Positions 8,132 through 17,175 of a stretch of 64,000 bases of DNA are shown here, one piece after another (position 1 is the first letter of the stretch; each line of letters starts with the position of its first letter). This stretch comes from Methanoculleus receptaculi. Lineage in GTDB: Archaea; Halobacteriota; Methanomicrobia; Methanomicrobiales; Methanoculleaceae. Position numbers and translations under genes: made by a program. The DNA lies in the NCBI RefSeq assembly GCF_033472595.1, contig NZ_CP137642.1:1364001-1428000 (forward strand). The letters are read 5' to 3'. The notes under the pieces were generated by a model. The model was not told the origin of the DNA, did no database searches, and saw only the letters and a list, made by a program, of their open reading frames with translations.

Positions 8132-11100
8132 CGGGCATCACCTCCGCGTCAAGCAGTCGCAGGGCGTCGAACCGGCAGACGGTCTTGAACCCGCAGTAGG
8201 GCGGGCAGGGACCCGCATCCGACCGGGGCGGAAAGCACCCGGCGCGTATCCCGGCGAGGTAGCGCTGCGTCCAGTCTAAAGCAGCCTTTACCACCTCGCG
8301 GACGTCCTCGACCCTGCTCCGCTGCGAGCCGGGGAAACAGGCAAAACAGTCCTGCAGTTCTGCGTCCCAGAAGACCGGCTTGTTTTTGACCTCGCCGCGC
8401 CGGAGGGTGTAGTAGGTGCCCGCGACTCCCTCCATCCCGGTCAGTCTCTCGACCGCCAGGAGGTAGAGGGGGAGCTGGAGCGCTCTCCCGGCCTCAATAT
8501 CCCTGAGCCGCGGATGCGACGACCCCGTCTTGTAGTCGGTGATCATGAACCGCCCGTCAGCCAGCATGTCGACCCGGTCGACCCTGCCCCGCAGGCGGAT
8601 GGTCTCCTCGCCGGGCGGGATCGCAACCGCATCAGGCGTCGATACCGCGTCGACCTCCCCAGGCACCACCGGGAGGCCGAACGAGACCTCGAAGGCGTGC
8701 GGGACGAAGCGGGAGGCCGCGACCTCGGCCTCGTGCCGGAGGAACCGCTCAAGCACCCCCTTTCCCGCCGCAGGCGACCCGAGGAGGTGCTCTTTATCCG
8801 CGACCCATGCCGGGGTCTCGAACGTGAACCGGTCCATCTCCTCCCGGGCGGTATCGAGGATCCGCCGGAGGGCGTCCGCGTAGCACGCGTCGGTGACCGC
8901 TCCGTTGCCGTCGCACTTCCAGCCTGAGTAGAACCGGTAGACGATCCGGTGGACGAGGGCACCCCGCTCCTGCGCCGTCAGGTCGGGATCGGCCTCGGGC
9001 AGCGGCGCAAGACCGAGAACCCGCTCCAGGTAGAACTGGAACGGGCAGTCGGCGTAGGTCTCGAGCGCCGTCGGGGAGAAGACTGCCCCCTCGCCGAACC
9101 GTTCGGCGAGCGCCGCGAGTATCGCCGGATCGTCCCCAAGCATGCCGTCGTAGGGAGAGTCGTAGCCGGCTTTCCGGTGGTAGTTCTCTATGTTGAGCCG
9201 GCGGACGGCCTCGCGGACGGAGAGCCCCCGCGGCATCCGGTCCGGCACCTCCCCCCGGGCGAGGAGGGCCCCGGCGCGCCGGGCTGCGGCGAGCCCGGAG
9301 TCCGGGAGATCATCGTTCCCCCACGTCCCCGGGGAGAACGCCTCGCGAACGGCGTCCACGAACCCGGAGCGCACCAGCGGCGTTGCCCCGTCGACCGCGG
9401 GGTAGCTCAGGTAGACGCGGGTGCGGGCGGAAAGCAGGGCGGCGGTGAAGTAGTAGCGCTCCTCCCGGAGGATATCCTCTTTCGACCGCGTCCCGAGGCG
9501 CCGGGTCTCGGCGTCGGTGGTGAGCGGGAGACGGGTGGTCAGCCGCGGCATCACGCCCTCGACGAGGTTGCCGATGAAGAGGTAAGGGACGGCGAGGTGC
9601 GCAACCTCCCGGACGCCGACCACACGGACGCCGCCGCTGCTCCGCCGACGGGCGGTCCGGGTTTCGGCGGCACCCTGCGCGAGCAGGGAGGAGAACTCCG
9701 CAAGGGAGATCTTCTCTTCCGGCAGCAGCCGGGAAAGGCGTTCGAACGTCGCGAGGACATCGTTGAATCCCCTGAGAACCCGTGCTTCCTCCTCGAGGAG
9801 ATCGGGATCGCCGTCCTCCGGCATAACCGGAGCCTGCCACCGCTCAAGGAGCGCGCGATAGGCGGCGATATGGCCGCCAATCGTCTTCGTCCCTTCGAGC
9901 GTCGCGAGATCGGCGAAGAGTTCCCGGACGGTCTTGCGTGCCGACTCGATGGCGGCGACCTTTTCGGCGAGCCGGGATTTTGCCGATTCCGGGGTGTCCG
10001 GCCGTTCTCGCTCCTCTTCGACGGAGCGGGCGAGCGCGGCGAGCCGCTCGTCCCAATTCCCGGCGGTTATCCGGGCCTCCCGGGAGAAGATGTCGAGGTC
10101 GCAACCGCCGGTGAACGGCAGGTAGGGGGAGGTCGCGAGAGCGACGACGTCCTCCCGCCGGTAACCGCGGGCGGGAACCATAGCGACGTCGAGCAGCGCC
10201 CGGACAAGCGGCGATGCGGAGAGCGCCCGGCCATCGGACGCGGTGTACGGAACCCCGAAGTCGGGGAAGACCTCCTCCACGCAGGGAAGCGCTGATGCGA
10301 AGTCGGGGAACGCGACCGCGATCTCGTCCGGCCGCACGCCGGCGGCGACCAGATCGCGGATCTCCTGCGCGATCGCCCGGACCTCGCCCTCCCGGTCACG
10401 CCGCTCTGCGAGACGGACGCAGTCGCCGCAGTCAACGGGCTCGGATCGGGAGAAGAGGGCGGCGAGGCGTGAGCGGCGGGTGTCCGGGGCATCACCGGAG
10501 ATGACCGTATCCGGGAGCAGCCACTCACCGGCGTCGGAAAAAACCGCCGGGTTTTCGCCATAGGGAATCGAGTAGTGAAACTCCTCCGCAGACTCCCGCA
10601 GGGCAAAAAGCAGGTCGCGTTCGAGCGGCATAGGCTCGAATAGGCCGTAGATATAGATCATCCGGAACCACCCCGTCTCGGAGAGCATCCGGGTCACCCG
10701 GGCAAAGAGCGTATTCTCGTCGACAAGACCGTGCTCGTCGAGGAACCGGAGGTAGGCGTCGAAGAGGGCGGCGATCTCGGCGCTTTTGGCGCTCGCAAGG
10801 TCGCCGAGGGCGGCCGGGTAATCGACCTTTCGCATGATGAGTACTTCAAAAAGGGTCGCGAGTTCGTCGACGGCTCCGGTCCCGGCGAGAAGCGGGTACC
10901 TGCCGGCGGCGAGGATGCGGGCGAGGATGAGCCGGGACTCGGCTTCGGAGATCAGCGTCTCCGACGTTGCATAGTCGAGAAAGACTTTCCGGGCGAACCC
11001 GGAGAGGGTGGTGACCGCGTCGGCGACGAACGGGACACCCTGCTCCCCGAGGCGGCGGGCGACCTCCCGGGCGAGGTAGGACGTCGGGACGATGAAGACG

Positions 11101-11198
11101 GTACCGAACGGGTCACGGACGGCGGCTTTCCGGAACTCCGCGATGAACATGTCGAGGCCCTCTCCGGGCAACTGGCGGTACAGAACGGTGGGGGACAT
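8118..11198 (-). CDS. addB: AddB-like nuclease subunit with Fe-S cysteines
   Basis: This 1026-residue protein has the AddB layout: an inactivated helicase-like N-terminal part (VFIVPTSYLAREVARRL replaces a canonical Walker A) and a C-terminal PD-(D/E)xK nuclease with MITDYKTGSS near residue 888. Four cysteines that could hold the AddB-type iron-sulfur cluster are visible: one in CPFQFYLERVLGL near residue 718, and three in CPPYCGFKTVC near residue 996. It is the first gene of the addBA operon and is transcribed divergently from the ADP-ribosylglycohydrolase gene at 11308. Confidence 0.85.
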   Translation of the reverse strand: MSPTVLYRQLPGEGLDMFIAEFRKAAVRDPFGTVFIVPTSYLAREVARRLGEQGVPFVADAVTTLSGFARKVFLDYATSETLISEAESRLILARILAAGRYPLLAGTGAVDELATLFEVLIMRKVDYPAALGDLASAKSAEIAALFDAYLRFLDEHGLVDENTLFARVTRMLSETGWFRMIYIYGLFEPMPLERDLLFALRESAEEFHYSIPYGENPAVFSDAGEWLLPDTVISGDAPDTRRSRLAALFSRSEPVDCGDCVRLAERRDREGEVRAIAQEIRDLVAAGVRPDEIAVAFPDFASALPCVEEVFPDFGVPYTASDGRALSASPLVRALLDVAMVPARGYRREDVVALATSPYLPFTGGCDLDIFSREARITAGNWDERLAALARSVEEERERPDTPESAKSRLAEKVAAIESARKTVRELFADLATLEGTKTIGGHIAAYRALLERWQAPVMPEDGDPDLLEEEARVLRGFNDVLATFERLSRLLPEEKISLAEFSSLLAQGAAETRTARRRSSGGVRVVGVREVAHLAVPYLFIGNLVEGVMPRLTTRLPLTTDAETRRLGTRSKEDILREERYYFTAALLSARTRVYLSYPAVDGATPLVRSGFVDAVREAFSPGTWGNDDLPDSGLAAARRAGALLARGEVPDRMPRGLSVREAVRRLNIENYHRKAGYDSPYDGMLGDDPAILAALAERFGEGAVFSPTALETYADCPFQFYLERVLGLAPLPEADPDLTAQERGALVHRIVYRFYSGWKCDGNGAVTDACYADALRRILDTAREEMDRFTFETPAWVADKEHLLGSPAAGKGVLERFLRHEAEVAASRFVPHAFEVSFGLPVVPGEVDAVSTPDAVAIPPGEETIRLRGRVDRVDMLADGRFMITDYKTGSSHPRLRDIEAGRALQLPLYLLAVERLTGMEGVAGTYYTLRRGEVKNKPVFWDAELQDCFACFPGSQRSRVEDVREVVKAALDWTQRYLAGIRAGCFPPRSDAGPCPPYCGFKTVCRFDALRLLDAEVMPDGTD

Positions 11199-11307
11199 CC
11201 GTTTTTCTCTCCTGGTGAGGGGTTTAGGAAGGAGGAAGGATGAGTGTTGTTATTTTGACCGGCACAAACCGGAACCGTCTTTGGTGAAAGCGACCTGAAA
11301 CAACACC

Positions 11308-12279
11308 ATGGACAGAATCGACCGCTACCGCGGCTGCCTCCTCGGCCTTGCCGCCGGCGACGCCCTCGGGGTATCAGTCGAGTTCCGGCCGCCCGGGACG
11401 TTTGCGCCCGTCACCGGTATGGCCGGCGGCGGGTACCATAATCTCAAGCCGGGGGAGTGGACCGACGACACCTCCCTCGCCCTCTGCCTCGCCGAGAGCC
11501 TGATCGAGAAGCGGGGGTTTGACCCCGTCGACCAGCTGGAGCGCTACGTACGCTGGTACCGGGAGGGGCACCTCTCCAGCACCGGTACCTGTTTTGATAT
11601 CGGGACGACGACCCGGAAGGCGCTCGAGCGGTTCATGGTTACCCGCGAGCCCTTTCCCGGGCTGACCGACGAGCGGTCGGCAGGCAACGGGTCCCTGATG
11701 CGGCTCTGCCCGGTGCCGATCTTCTACGCCGCAGACCCGGCCCGGGCGATCGAGCTCTCCGGCGAGAGTTCGCGGACCACGCACGCGCTACCGGTGGCCG
11801 TCGACGCCTGCCGGTTCTTCGGGGGGCTGATCGTCGGCGCCCTTGCCGGTGCACCGAAAGAGGTGCTGCTTTCGGAGCGGTACTCCCCGGTTCCGGGCTA
11901 TTGGGAAGAGCACCCGCTCACCGACGAGATCGATATAGTCGCGGCGGGGTCCTACCTCCGCAAAGAGCCTCCCGCGATCCGGGGGCGCGGCTATGTCGTG
12001 GCCTCGCTTGAGGCGGCGCTCTGGGCTTTTTCCCGGAGCAGCACATTTGAAGAGGGCTGTCTTCTCGCGGTGAACCTCGGGGAAGACGCCGATACCACCG
12101 CGGCGATCTACGGACAGCTCGCCGGGGCGTACTACGGGGCGTCCGCGATCCCGCAGGCATGGCTGGACTGCCTTGCTATGCGTGATCTCATCGAGTCGTA
12201 TGCTGAGCGGTTGATGCGATGCAGTGACGCCTGCGTCGAGCAGTTGTGCGGCACCGGTGACCCACAATGGAACCACTGA
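11308..12279 (+). CDS. ADP-ribosylglycohydrolase family protein
   Basis: This 323-residue protein belongs to the DraG/ADP-ribosylhydrolase family. The start [16 protein letters not shown] is the family signature. Metal-binding residues are in [13 protein letters not shown] and in the C-terminal [20 protein letters not shown]. In bacteria DraG removes ADP-ribose from dinitrogenase reductase, but many relatives act on other ADP-ribosylated targets, so the substrate is open. The gene begins 109 bases from the start of addB on the other strand, and is followed after 6 bases by a small Cys-rich gene that is probably co-transcribed. Confidence 0.85.
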   Translation: MDRIDRYRGCLLGLAAGDALGVSVEFRPPGTFAPVTGMAGGGYHNLKPGEWTDDTSLALCLAESLIEKRGFDPVDQLERYVRWYREGHLSSTGTCFDIGTTTRKALERFMVTREPFPGLTDERSAGNGSLMRLCPVPIFYAADPARAIELSGESSRTTHALPVAVDACRFFGGLIVGALAGAPKEVLLSERYSPVPGYWEEHPLTDEIDIVAAGSYLRKEPPAIRGRGYVVASLEAALWAFSRSSTFEEGCLLAVNLGEDADTTAAIYGQLAGAYYGASAIPQAWLDCLAMRDLIESYAERLMRCSDACVEQLCGTGDPQWNH

Positions 12280-12285
12280 TCGCTC

Positions 12286-12702
12286 ATGGACACGAACTTC
12301 TGCCGCCACTACACCGGCGACGGCACGCCGCCGTCGAACCGCTACTGCCGGGTCTGCCCGCAGGCAGCCTGCGGCCGGCTCTGGCGTCGGGTCCTCGATC
12401 TTGCAGAGGCAAACGGCGGAGACCCGGTCCCGCTCCCCGGGACGCGGGCAGTGCTCTTCCCGAACAAGAACCCGGATTTCGTCCGACTGCAGGTCAACTG
12501 CCGGTGGGGTCTCCCGAAGGAGGACTTCCTCCACTACGTCGCCACCGGCCATGCGAAGATGGGGCGGCGGGGGCAGCGGAGCGATCCCCGCGCATCCCCA
12601 AGCTGCACCCGGCAGGAGCCCTACGTGCAGGCGATCGTCGAACTGCTCGGCGGGATGGAGATACCGGAGATACGGGCGGTGCGGGAGGTGCAGGGCGGGT
12701 GA
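12286..12702 (+). CDS. Cys-rich conserved hypothetical protein
   Basis: This 138-residue protein begins MDTNFCRHYTGDG and has cysteines at residues 6, 21, 24 and 29 (RYCRVCPQAAC), which could bind zinc or a cluster. The rest is basic and Arg-rich without a membrane segment. It starts 6 bases after the ADP-ribosylglycohydrolase stop codon, so the two are likely one operon. No family was recognised. Confidence 0.6.
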   Translation: MDTNFCRHYTGDGTPPSNRYCRVCPQAACGRLWRRVLDLAEANGGDPVPLPGTRAVLFPNKNPDFVRLQVNCRWGLPKEDFLHYVATGHAKMGRRGQRSDPRASPSCTRQEPYVQAIVELLGGMEIPEIRAVREVQGG

Positions 12703-12895
12703 TTCATTGAGAAGCAGCCGCGTTCGTGAGCGATGCAATCTGCAAGGCTACCTGTATGCAATGAAACCGGATACGGTGAGACAACACAGGCTTTCCGTGC
12801 AGCCCAAAAAAGCCGTCGCCAGAGTGTATTTATGATCCTGATGAAGGAGGAAAACCGATATCGGCCCCTCAAAAGCAACGAAGCATAAACCGCCA

Positions 12896-12904
12896 CTTTA
12901 TATG
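12896..12904 (+). promoter_or_regulatory. Putative TATA box
   Basis: The sequence ctttatatg lies about 35 bases upstream of the ATG at 12937, the right distance for an archaeal promoter giving a short leader. The surrounding bases are AT-rich compared with the GC-rich neighbourhood. Confidence 0.4.
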
Positions 12905-12936
12905 TCACAACGAAAAGAACTGTAAATCAGTGCCTT

Positions 12937-13236
12937 ATGTCATGCGATCTCCCTGATGAAGCGCTCTTTATTCTCGATGTTTTATACAAAGGGAGGCACT
13001 TTCGGACGGATGCAGGCTACCATTCCGAAAAACTGTACAAAATTTATATAAAGAAATTCACGGGACGATCCTGTCTGTCCATTGAAGATACACTTCAGAT
13101 CCTGATGAAAGGCGGATATGTGGCACAGATCAGGAAAAAGAAAATGAAATACTACATAGCCGACATGAAGAGCGCCATCTTTGCCCTAAAAAGCCATGGG
13201 TATAACGTCGTTGATGGGCGATATCGTAAGCTCTGA
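12937..13236 (+). CDS. Hypothetical protein, possible winged helix
   Basis: This 99-residue basic protein contains a helix-turn-helix-like segment (LSIEDTLQILMKGGYVAQI) followed by a basic hairpin (RKKKMKYYIAD), the order expected of a winged-helix domain. The gene is lower in GC than its neighbours, suggesting acquired DNA. It lies just before another HTH gene at 13329. No named family was recognised. Confidence 0.5.
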   Translation: MSCDLPDEALFILDVLYKGRHFRTDAGYHSEKLYKIYIKKFTGRSCLSIEDTLQILMKGGYVAQIRKKKMKYYIADMKSAIFALKSHGYNVVDGRYRKL

Positions 13237-13328
13237 CATGATGCAAAATATTTTTATCGCTTGCGACAATATCAGTTATCAGTACGCGTATAGTATTCTT
13301 GATCACTGCATGAGATTATGTGAGATCT

Positions 13329-13823
13329 ATGGCAAGTCCGTTTGAAGGATTATTTGGAAACACCTGCGAGTTGAGAATTCTCGAGTTTCTCCTGCCACTA
13401 TCCGACATGGAATTTAACGTTACCGAACTCGCAGAAGAGGCAGGCGTTTCGCGTGTCACCGCAGGCAGGGTCGTGAAAAAATTTGTTGCATGGGGCCTCC
13501 TGAATGTGGGTACAGGAAGGGCTCCTCTCTACTCGATTAATACGGATTCTTCGATTGTACGGCGCATTGATGACCTGAACAATGCCCTCATCGAGAAAAT
13601 GCTCGGTGAAGAACGGCTTAAAGAAATCCACGAGTATATTCAGGACAGGGATGTCAGCGCACCCCCGGACATCTCCGCAGAGGAGGGCTGGGTTTCCAGG
13701 TATGCTCCTTTTGAGGGTGAAGCCTGGGGGGGCAGTGTCATTGGAGCGACATCTGTGCTCGTCCCACCGTGTGCGACTGCAGATAGCATCTATGGCGATG
13801 AGCATCCGAGATATTTCCAGTGA
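13329..13823 (+). CDS. Winged-helix transcriptional regulator
   Basis: The N-terminal 80 residues form a clear winged helix-turn-helix: LRILEFLLPL, NVTELAEEAGVSRVTAGRVVKKF as helix-turn-helix, and GLLNVGTGRAPLYSINTDS as the wing. A helical segment follows (RRIDDLNNALIEKML), then a Pro- and Ala-rich tail. ATG 13329 is preferred to GTG 13320. The next gene begins within a few bases, so the two form an operon. The pairing of an HTH protein with a small all-helical protein resembles toxin-antitoxin organisation, but this is inference. Confidence 0.7.
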   Translation: MASPFEGLFGNTCELRILEFLLPLSDMEFNVTELAEEAGVSRVTAGRVVKKFVAWGLLNVGTGRAPLYSINTDSSIVRRIDDLNNALIEKMLGEERLKEIHEYIQDRDVSAPPDISAEEGWVSRYAPFEGEAWGGSVIGATSVLVPPCATADSIYGDEHPRYFQ

Positions 13824-13831
13824 GGGAAATT

Positions 13832-14248
13832 ATGTCAAGGCAAGATTTCTTCAGAAAGGAACTCGTCACCGAGTTGCGGCGGGTAGAAGCGATGATGCGA
13901 AAGGAAGAGAACATTGAGAAGAAAATTTACTATTTCTCTGCAGCATATGGTATTACTAATCGCACGCTCCGCTATGCATTCACTGATGACTACCTTATGG
14001 CTGATTTCGTCCTCAATACCTGTTATACGGGGTTGATGGATCGGTTTAAACGCATTCGTTCCGGCGATAGCACAGTCCCACTTGAAGCGAGGCATTTTGA
14101 AAAAATTCAAGAAGGAATGAGGTTGCTTGCCGATGCTTTCGACGAAGGTACATCGATCCTCAAACCTCTCGAAGTCATACTGACTGCTACCTTCGCAACA
14201 TCAGGCCCCGGGAATTATCTGCGGGAAAAAGGAGATCTACAGATCTAA
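13832..14248 (+). CDS. Helical hypothetical protein paired with HTH regulator
   Basis: This protein of about 138 residues is predicted from its sequence to be mostly alpha-helical (LVTELRRVEAMMRKEENIEKK, FADAFDEG-like turns). ATG 13832 follows the regulator's stop codon by 8 bases with GAGGGA between as ribosome binding site; GTG 13820 is a possible alternative start. No HEPN motif (Rx4-6H) or other catalytic signature is visible. Its function is unknown; the operon with a winged-helix gene is the only clue. Confidence 0.6.
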   Translation: MSRQDFFRKELVTELRRVEAMMRKEENIEKKIYYFSAAYGITNRTLRYAFTDDYLMADFVLNTCYTGLMDRFKRIRSGDSTVPLEARHFEKIQEGMRLLADAFDEGTSILKPLEVILTATFATSGPGNYLREKGDLQI

Positions 14249-14374
14249 TCTAATAATCCCGTTTCCAAAGTATTTCTACTCCGTCAAGGATCTTTTTTTA
14301 CAGCACCAAAAGAGCGAAGCAGCCTGTTAACACATCCCGACGCTCGACCCAAGGACGCCACCCGCCACAACCCC

Positions 14375-14668
14375 TCACCCCCATCCGAACCCGTATGCCA
14401 GCACGGCGACCAGAAAGACCATGATGCCGTTCCGGAGCACCGTCGAGACGAGCATGATCTCCGTTCCCGTCCGCATCCCGAAGATCGCGACGTAAGAAGA
14501 GCCGAGCCAGCGGATGCTTCGTGTCACGCTGGTGAGGACGTTCCCCACAAGCAGGGTGAGGACGATCTGCTGCCAGGTCATATCTCCCGCGGCGAGCAGG
14601 GTGGACGCAACGCTCGGACCCGCGACGAAACTGCCGAACTGGGCGGCGATGACGGCGAACCCCTGATA
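14375..14668 (-). pseudogene. C-terminal fragment of a nucleoside-recognition membrane protein
   Basis: About 97 codons remain of a membrane protein with hydrophobic segments GFAVIAAQFGSFVAG, IVLTLLVGNVLTS and IMVFLVAVLAYGFGWG at its C terminus. The pattern is that of GATE/nucleoside-recognition-type transporters of methanogens. The 5' part is missing: coding similarity stops at the left end of the IS256-family element at 14669. The missing half is not elsewhere in this window. Confidence 0.65.
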
Positions 14669-15920
14669 GTGTAACGAATTTTCTGTAAAAATGATTTGGC
14701 CCTGAATCCAACCTAGATTTGGACAAAGGAGAAACAGGGCCATGGATCCCTTAGCGTTAATCGAAGATTATCTTTCCGATCAGGAGAATGGCATGAAGAC
14801 CCTCATCACCTGGTTCCTCAACCAGGTGATGCTGCTCGAAGCCCTCCAACAGGCGGGAGCCGAGCAGTATGAACGAACCGATGCGCGGAAAGCGCATCGG
14901 AACGGCTACAAGAAGCGCTCTCTGAAAACCCGATATGGAGAAACGATCCTCCTGAAACCACAATTCCGAGAGTTCTCCTTCGAAACACAGGTGTTTGGAC
15001 GCTATTCACGGGTTGAGAAGGCTCTTGAGAATGCTATCTTTGAATCCTATCTTCAGGGTGTTTCAACCCGCAGGATCCAGGAGATTGTTGCTCATTTTGG
15101 CATCGAACAACTCTCTCCTGCTTTCAGTATCCAGGATAGCAAAAGATCTCGATGAACAGGTCCATGCATTCCTTCAGAGGCCGATTGAACAGGATATTCC
15201 CTATCTCTTTGTGGATGCTTCGTACTACAAAGTGAGAGAGAGACCACGGTACATCACCAAATCTCTTCTGGTGATCGCCGGGGTTCGAATGGACGGCTAC
15301 CGGGAAATCCTGGGAGCCAGAATCACCGACTGTGAGAATGAAGAATTCTGGTCAGGATTGTTCGAAGACCTCAAAGAACGAGGATTGACGGGTGTCAAAC
15401 TGGTTGTCTCGGATGGTCATGCCGGGATCCAGAAGGCGGCGGAAGCCGCCTTCCTCGGCGCATCGTGGCAGATGTGCTCGGTCCATTGCACGCGGGCGGT
15501 TTTAAAGAATATTCCCCGGAAACATCAGAAAGAAGTTGCTGAATCCTTGAAGGAGGCATATGGGAACGAGAAGAGACTTCAGCAGCTTGCAGATGATCTG
15601 AACGAACGAGGATACCGGAAAGCGGCCAATACGATCGAGAGATTCATCCCGGGACTTATGAGTTACACGGCGTTCCCGAAAGAGCACGCAAAGCGGATCA
15701 GAACGACGAACATGATGGAAAGAGTCAACAAGGAACTGAAACGGAGAACCAAAGTTGTAGGGGCATTTCCCAATGAAGAGTCACTCCTCAGGCTGGCAGG
15801 ATCCATCCTGATGGACATCAATGAGGAGTGGGTGGCCGGCAGAAAATATTTGACGATGGAGGGGGAATGATCAAACAAGGAGACAGGGCTCAGAAGAATT
15901 ACAGAAGATCTGAAACACTA
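14669..15920 (+). mobile_element. IS256-family insertion sequence, nearly complete
   Basis: The left end reads gtgtaacgaattttctgtaa and the right end, read in reverse, also contains ttctgtaa and gccctg at matching distances, so imperfect terminal inverted repeats of about 35 bases can be aligned. One frameshifted transposase gene lies between. The flanks ccctgata and taccgatc do not form a target duplication, which suggests rearrangement by recombination between IS copies after insertion. Related sequences are at 37214-37856 and 21731-21768. Confidence 0.8.
14742..15870 (+). pseudogene. IS256-family (mutator-type) transposase, one-base frameshift
   Basis: The two overlapping frames together give a full-length IS256 transposase. 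The first (from ATG 14742) covers DPLALIEDYLSDQENGMK to GIEQLSPA. The second covers VSRIAKDLDEQVHAF to the end. Catalytic residues are visible in FVDASYYKVR, VVSDGHAG and TNMMERVNKELKRR. An extra T in a TTT run near 15122 shifts the frame; the related copy at 37288 has the uninterrupted sequence (LSPASVSRVAKDLD). One reversion would restore the protein. Confidence 0.85.
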
Positions 15921-16197
15921 CCGATCACCACGAAGACGGGGAGGCGGTTTGACCGGGAGTAGGCGTTGTATCGCCTGATCTGGTCGGGGGAGATTTATTC
16001 GGCCAGGCTGTGCTCAGCCGCATGCAGTATGCCATGAACATGACAATTTCAAATAATCAATATTAATACCCTCTCATACCACCGGATAATTGTATGAAGA
16101 TTTTTCACCGTATGGAATCCTCCCGCCATCAAGGAGCACATCCTCGTCAATATCAACCCAAACGCAGATATTCGGCTCTCTGGGCAGGAGATGAGGG

Positions 16198-17172
16198 ATG
16201 AACGTTCTCGATGCCGCATATGAGGTGCTCCGTGCAGCAGGTGAACCGCTCCACTACCGCGAGATCACGCAACGGATGCTCGATCGAGGTCTCTGGTCGA
16301 GCGCAGGGTTGACCCCCTGGAATTCGGTCAACACCCGGATTGCTGTTGATATCAAAAGAAATCGGGAGCAGTCCAGATTTTATCGAGCAGCTCCCGGCAT
16401 CTTCGGGTGCCGTGAGGCTGGAGATCCCAACCCCTCTCCGGAGCCCGAACCCGAGCGGGATAGCATGTCCTTCCTCGATGCCGCCGAAATGGTGCTCGAG
16501 GATTATGCAGATAGGCAACCGATGCACTACCGGGATATCACCCGAAAGGCTCTCGACCTCGACCTGATCACAACCGGCGGCCTGACCCCCGAAGCGACGA
16601 TGTACGCCGCGATCCTCACCGAGATCCAGCGGCAGAACAAACGAGGGGAACTCCCGAGGTTCGAGAAGTTCGGCAAAGGCTACGTCGGGCTGACCCGGTG
16701 GCACGAACAGGGGCTTCCCTACCAGATCGAGGCGCATAACCGCGAGGTGCGGGAGCACCTCATGCAACGGATCAGGACGATGGACCCCGCCGCCTTCGAG
16801 GGGCTCGTCGGGGAACTGCTTGCAAAGATCGGGTTCGAGGACGTCGCGGTCACCCGGGCGAGCGGCGACGGCGGCATCGACGTTCGAGGGACGCTTGTTG
16901 TTGGCGACGTCATCAAAACGAAGATGGCCGTCCAGGTGAAACGCTGGAAGAACAATATCCAGACGCCGGTCGTCCAGCGGGTCAGGGGCTCTCTCGGGGC
17001 ACACGAGCAGGGGCTGATCATCACCACGAGCGACTTTTCGACTGGCGCCCGGCAGGAGGCGGAGCAGCCGGACAAGACCCCTATTGCCCTGATGAACGGA
17101 GAGCAGATGGTGAATCTGCTTATCGAGTATGATATCGGGGTGCGTACGATCTCATCAAACTCCAGGAGATAG
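16198..17172 (+). CDS. Mrr-type restriction nuclease with two HARE-HTH domains
   Basis: This 324-residue protein has two tandem HARE-HTH winged-helix domains: residues 1-70 (AAYEVLRAAGEPLHYREITQ) and 91-167 (AEMVLEDYADRQPMHYRDIT). They are followed by an Mrr-type nuclease domain at about 190-315. The catalytic core is GDGGIDVRG at 223-231 and QVKRW at 246-250. Mrr-family enzymes cut modified DNA; HARE-HTH domains have been proposed to sense DNA modification. The gene is the first of an operon, 3 bases before a DUF262/HNH gene, so a modification-dependent (type IV-like) restriction role is likely but not proven. Confidence 0.85.
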   Translation: MNVLDAAYEVLRAAGEPLHYREITQRMLDRGLWSSAGLTPWNSVNTRIAVDIKRNREQSRFYRAAPGIFGCREAGDPNPSPEPEPERDSMSFLDAAEMVLEDYADRQPMHYRDITRKALDLDLITTGGLTPEATMYAAILTEIQRQNKRGELPRFEKFGKGYVGLTRWHEQGLPYQIEAHNREVREHLMQRIRTMDPAAFEGLVGELLAKIGFEDVAVTRASGDGGIDVRGTLVVGDVIKTKMAVQVKRWKNNIQTPVVQRVRGSLGAHEQGLIITTSDFSTGARQEAEQPDKTPIALMNGEQMVNLLIEYDIGVRTISSNSRR

Positions 17173-17175
17173 AAA

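Noticed and set aside
8949-10295. A 448-codon plus-strand open frame opposite addB
   Set aside because: It is a shadow of addB with composition typical of antisense reading.
14661-15930. Target-site duplication of the IS256 element
   Set aside because: The 8-9 bases flanking the aligned ends (ccctgata and taccgatc) do not match, so no duplication is annotated.
15925-16020. A gene remnant just right of the IS256 element
   Set aside because: A short frame (TKTGRRFD..., then LYRLIWSGEIYSARL) can be read around a stop codon, but no family was recognised and it is too short to call.
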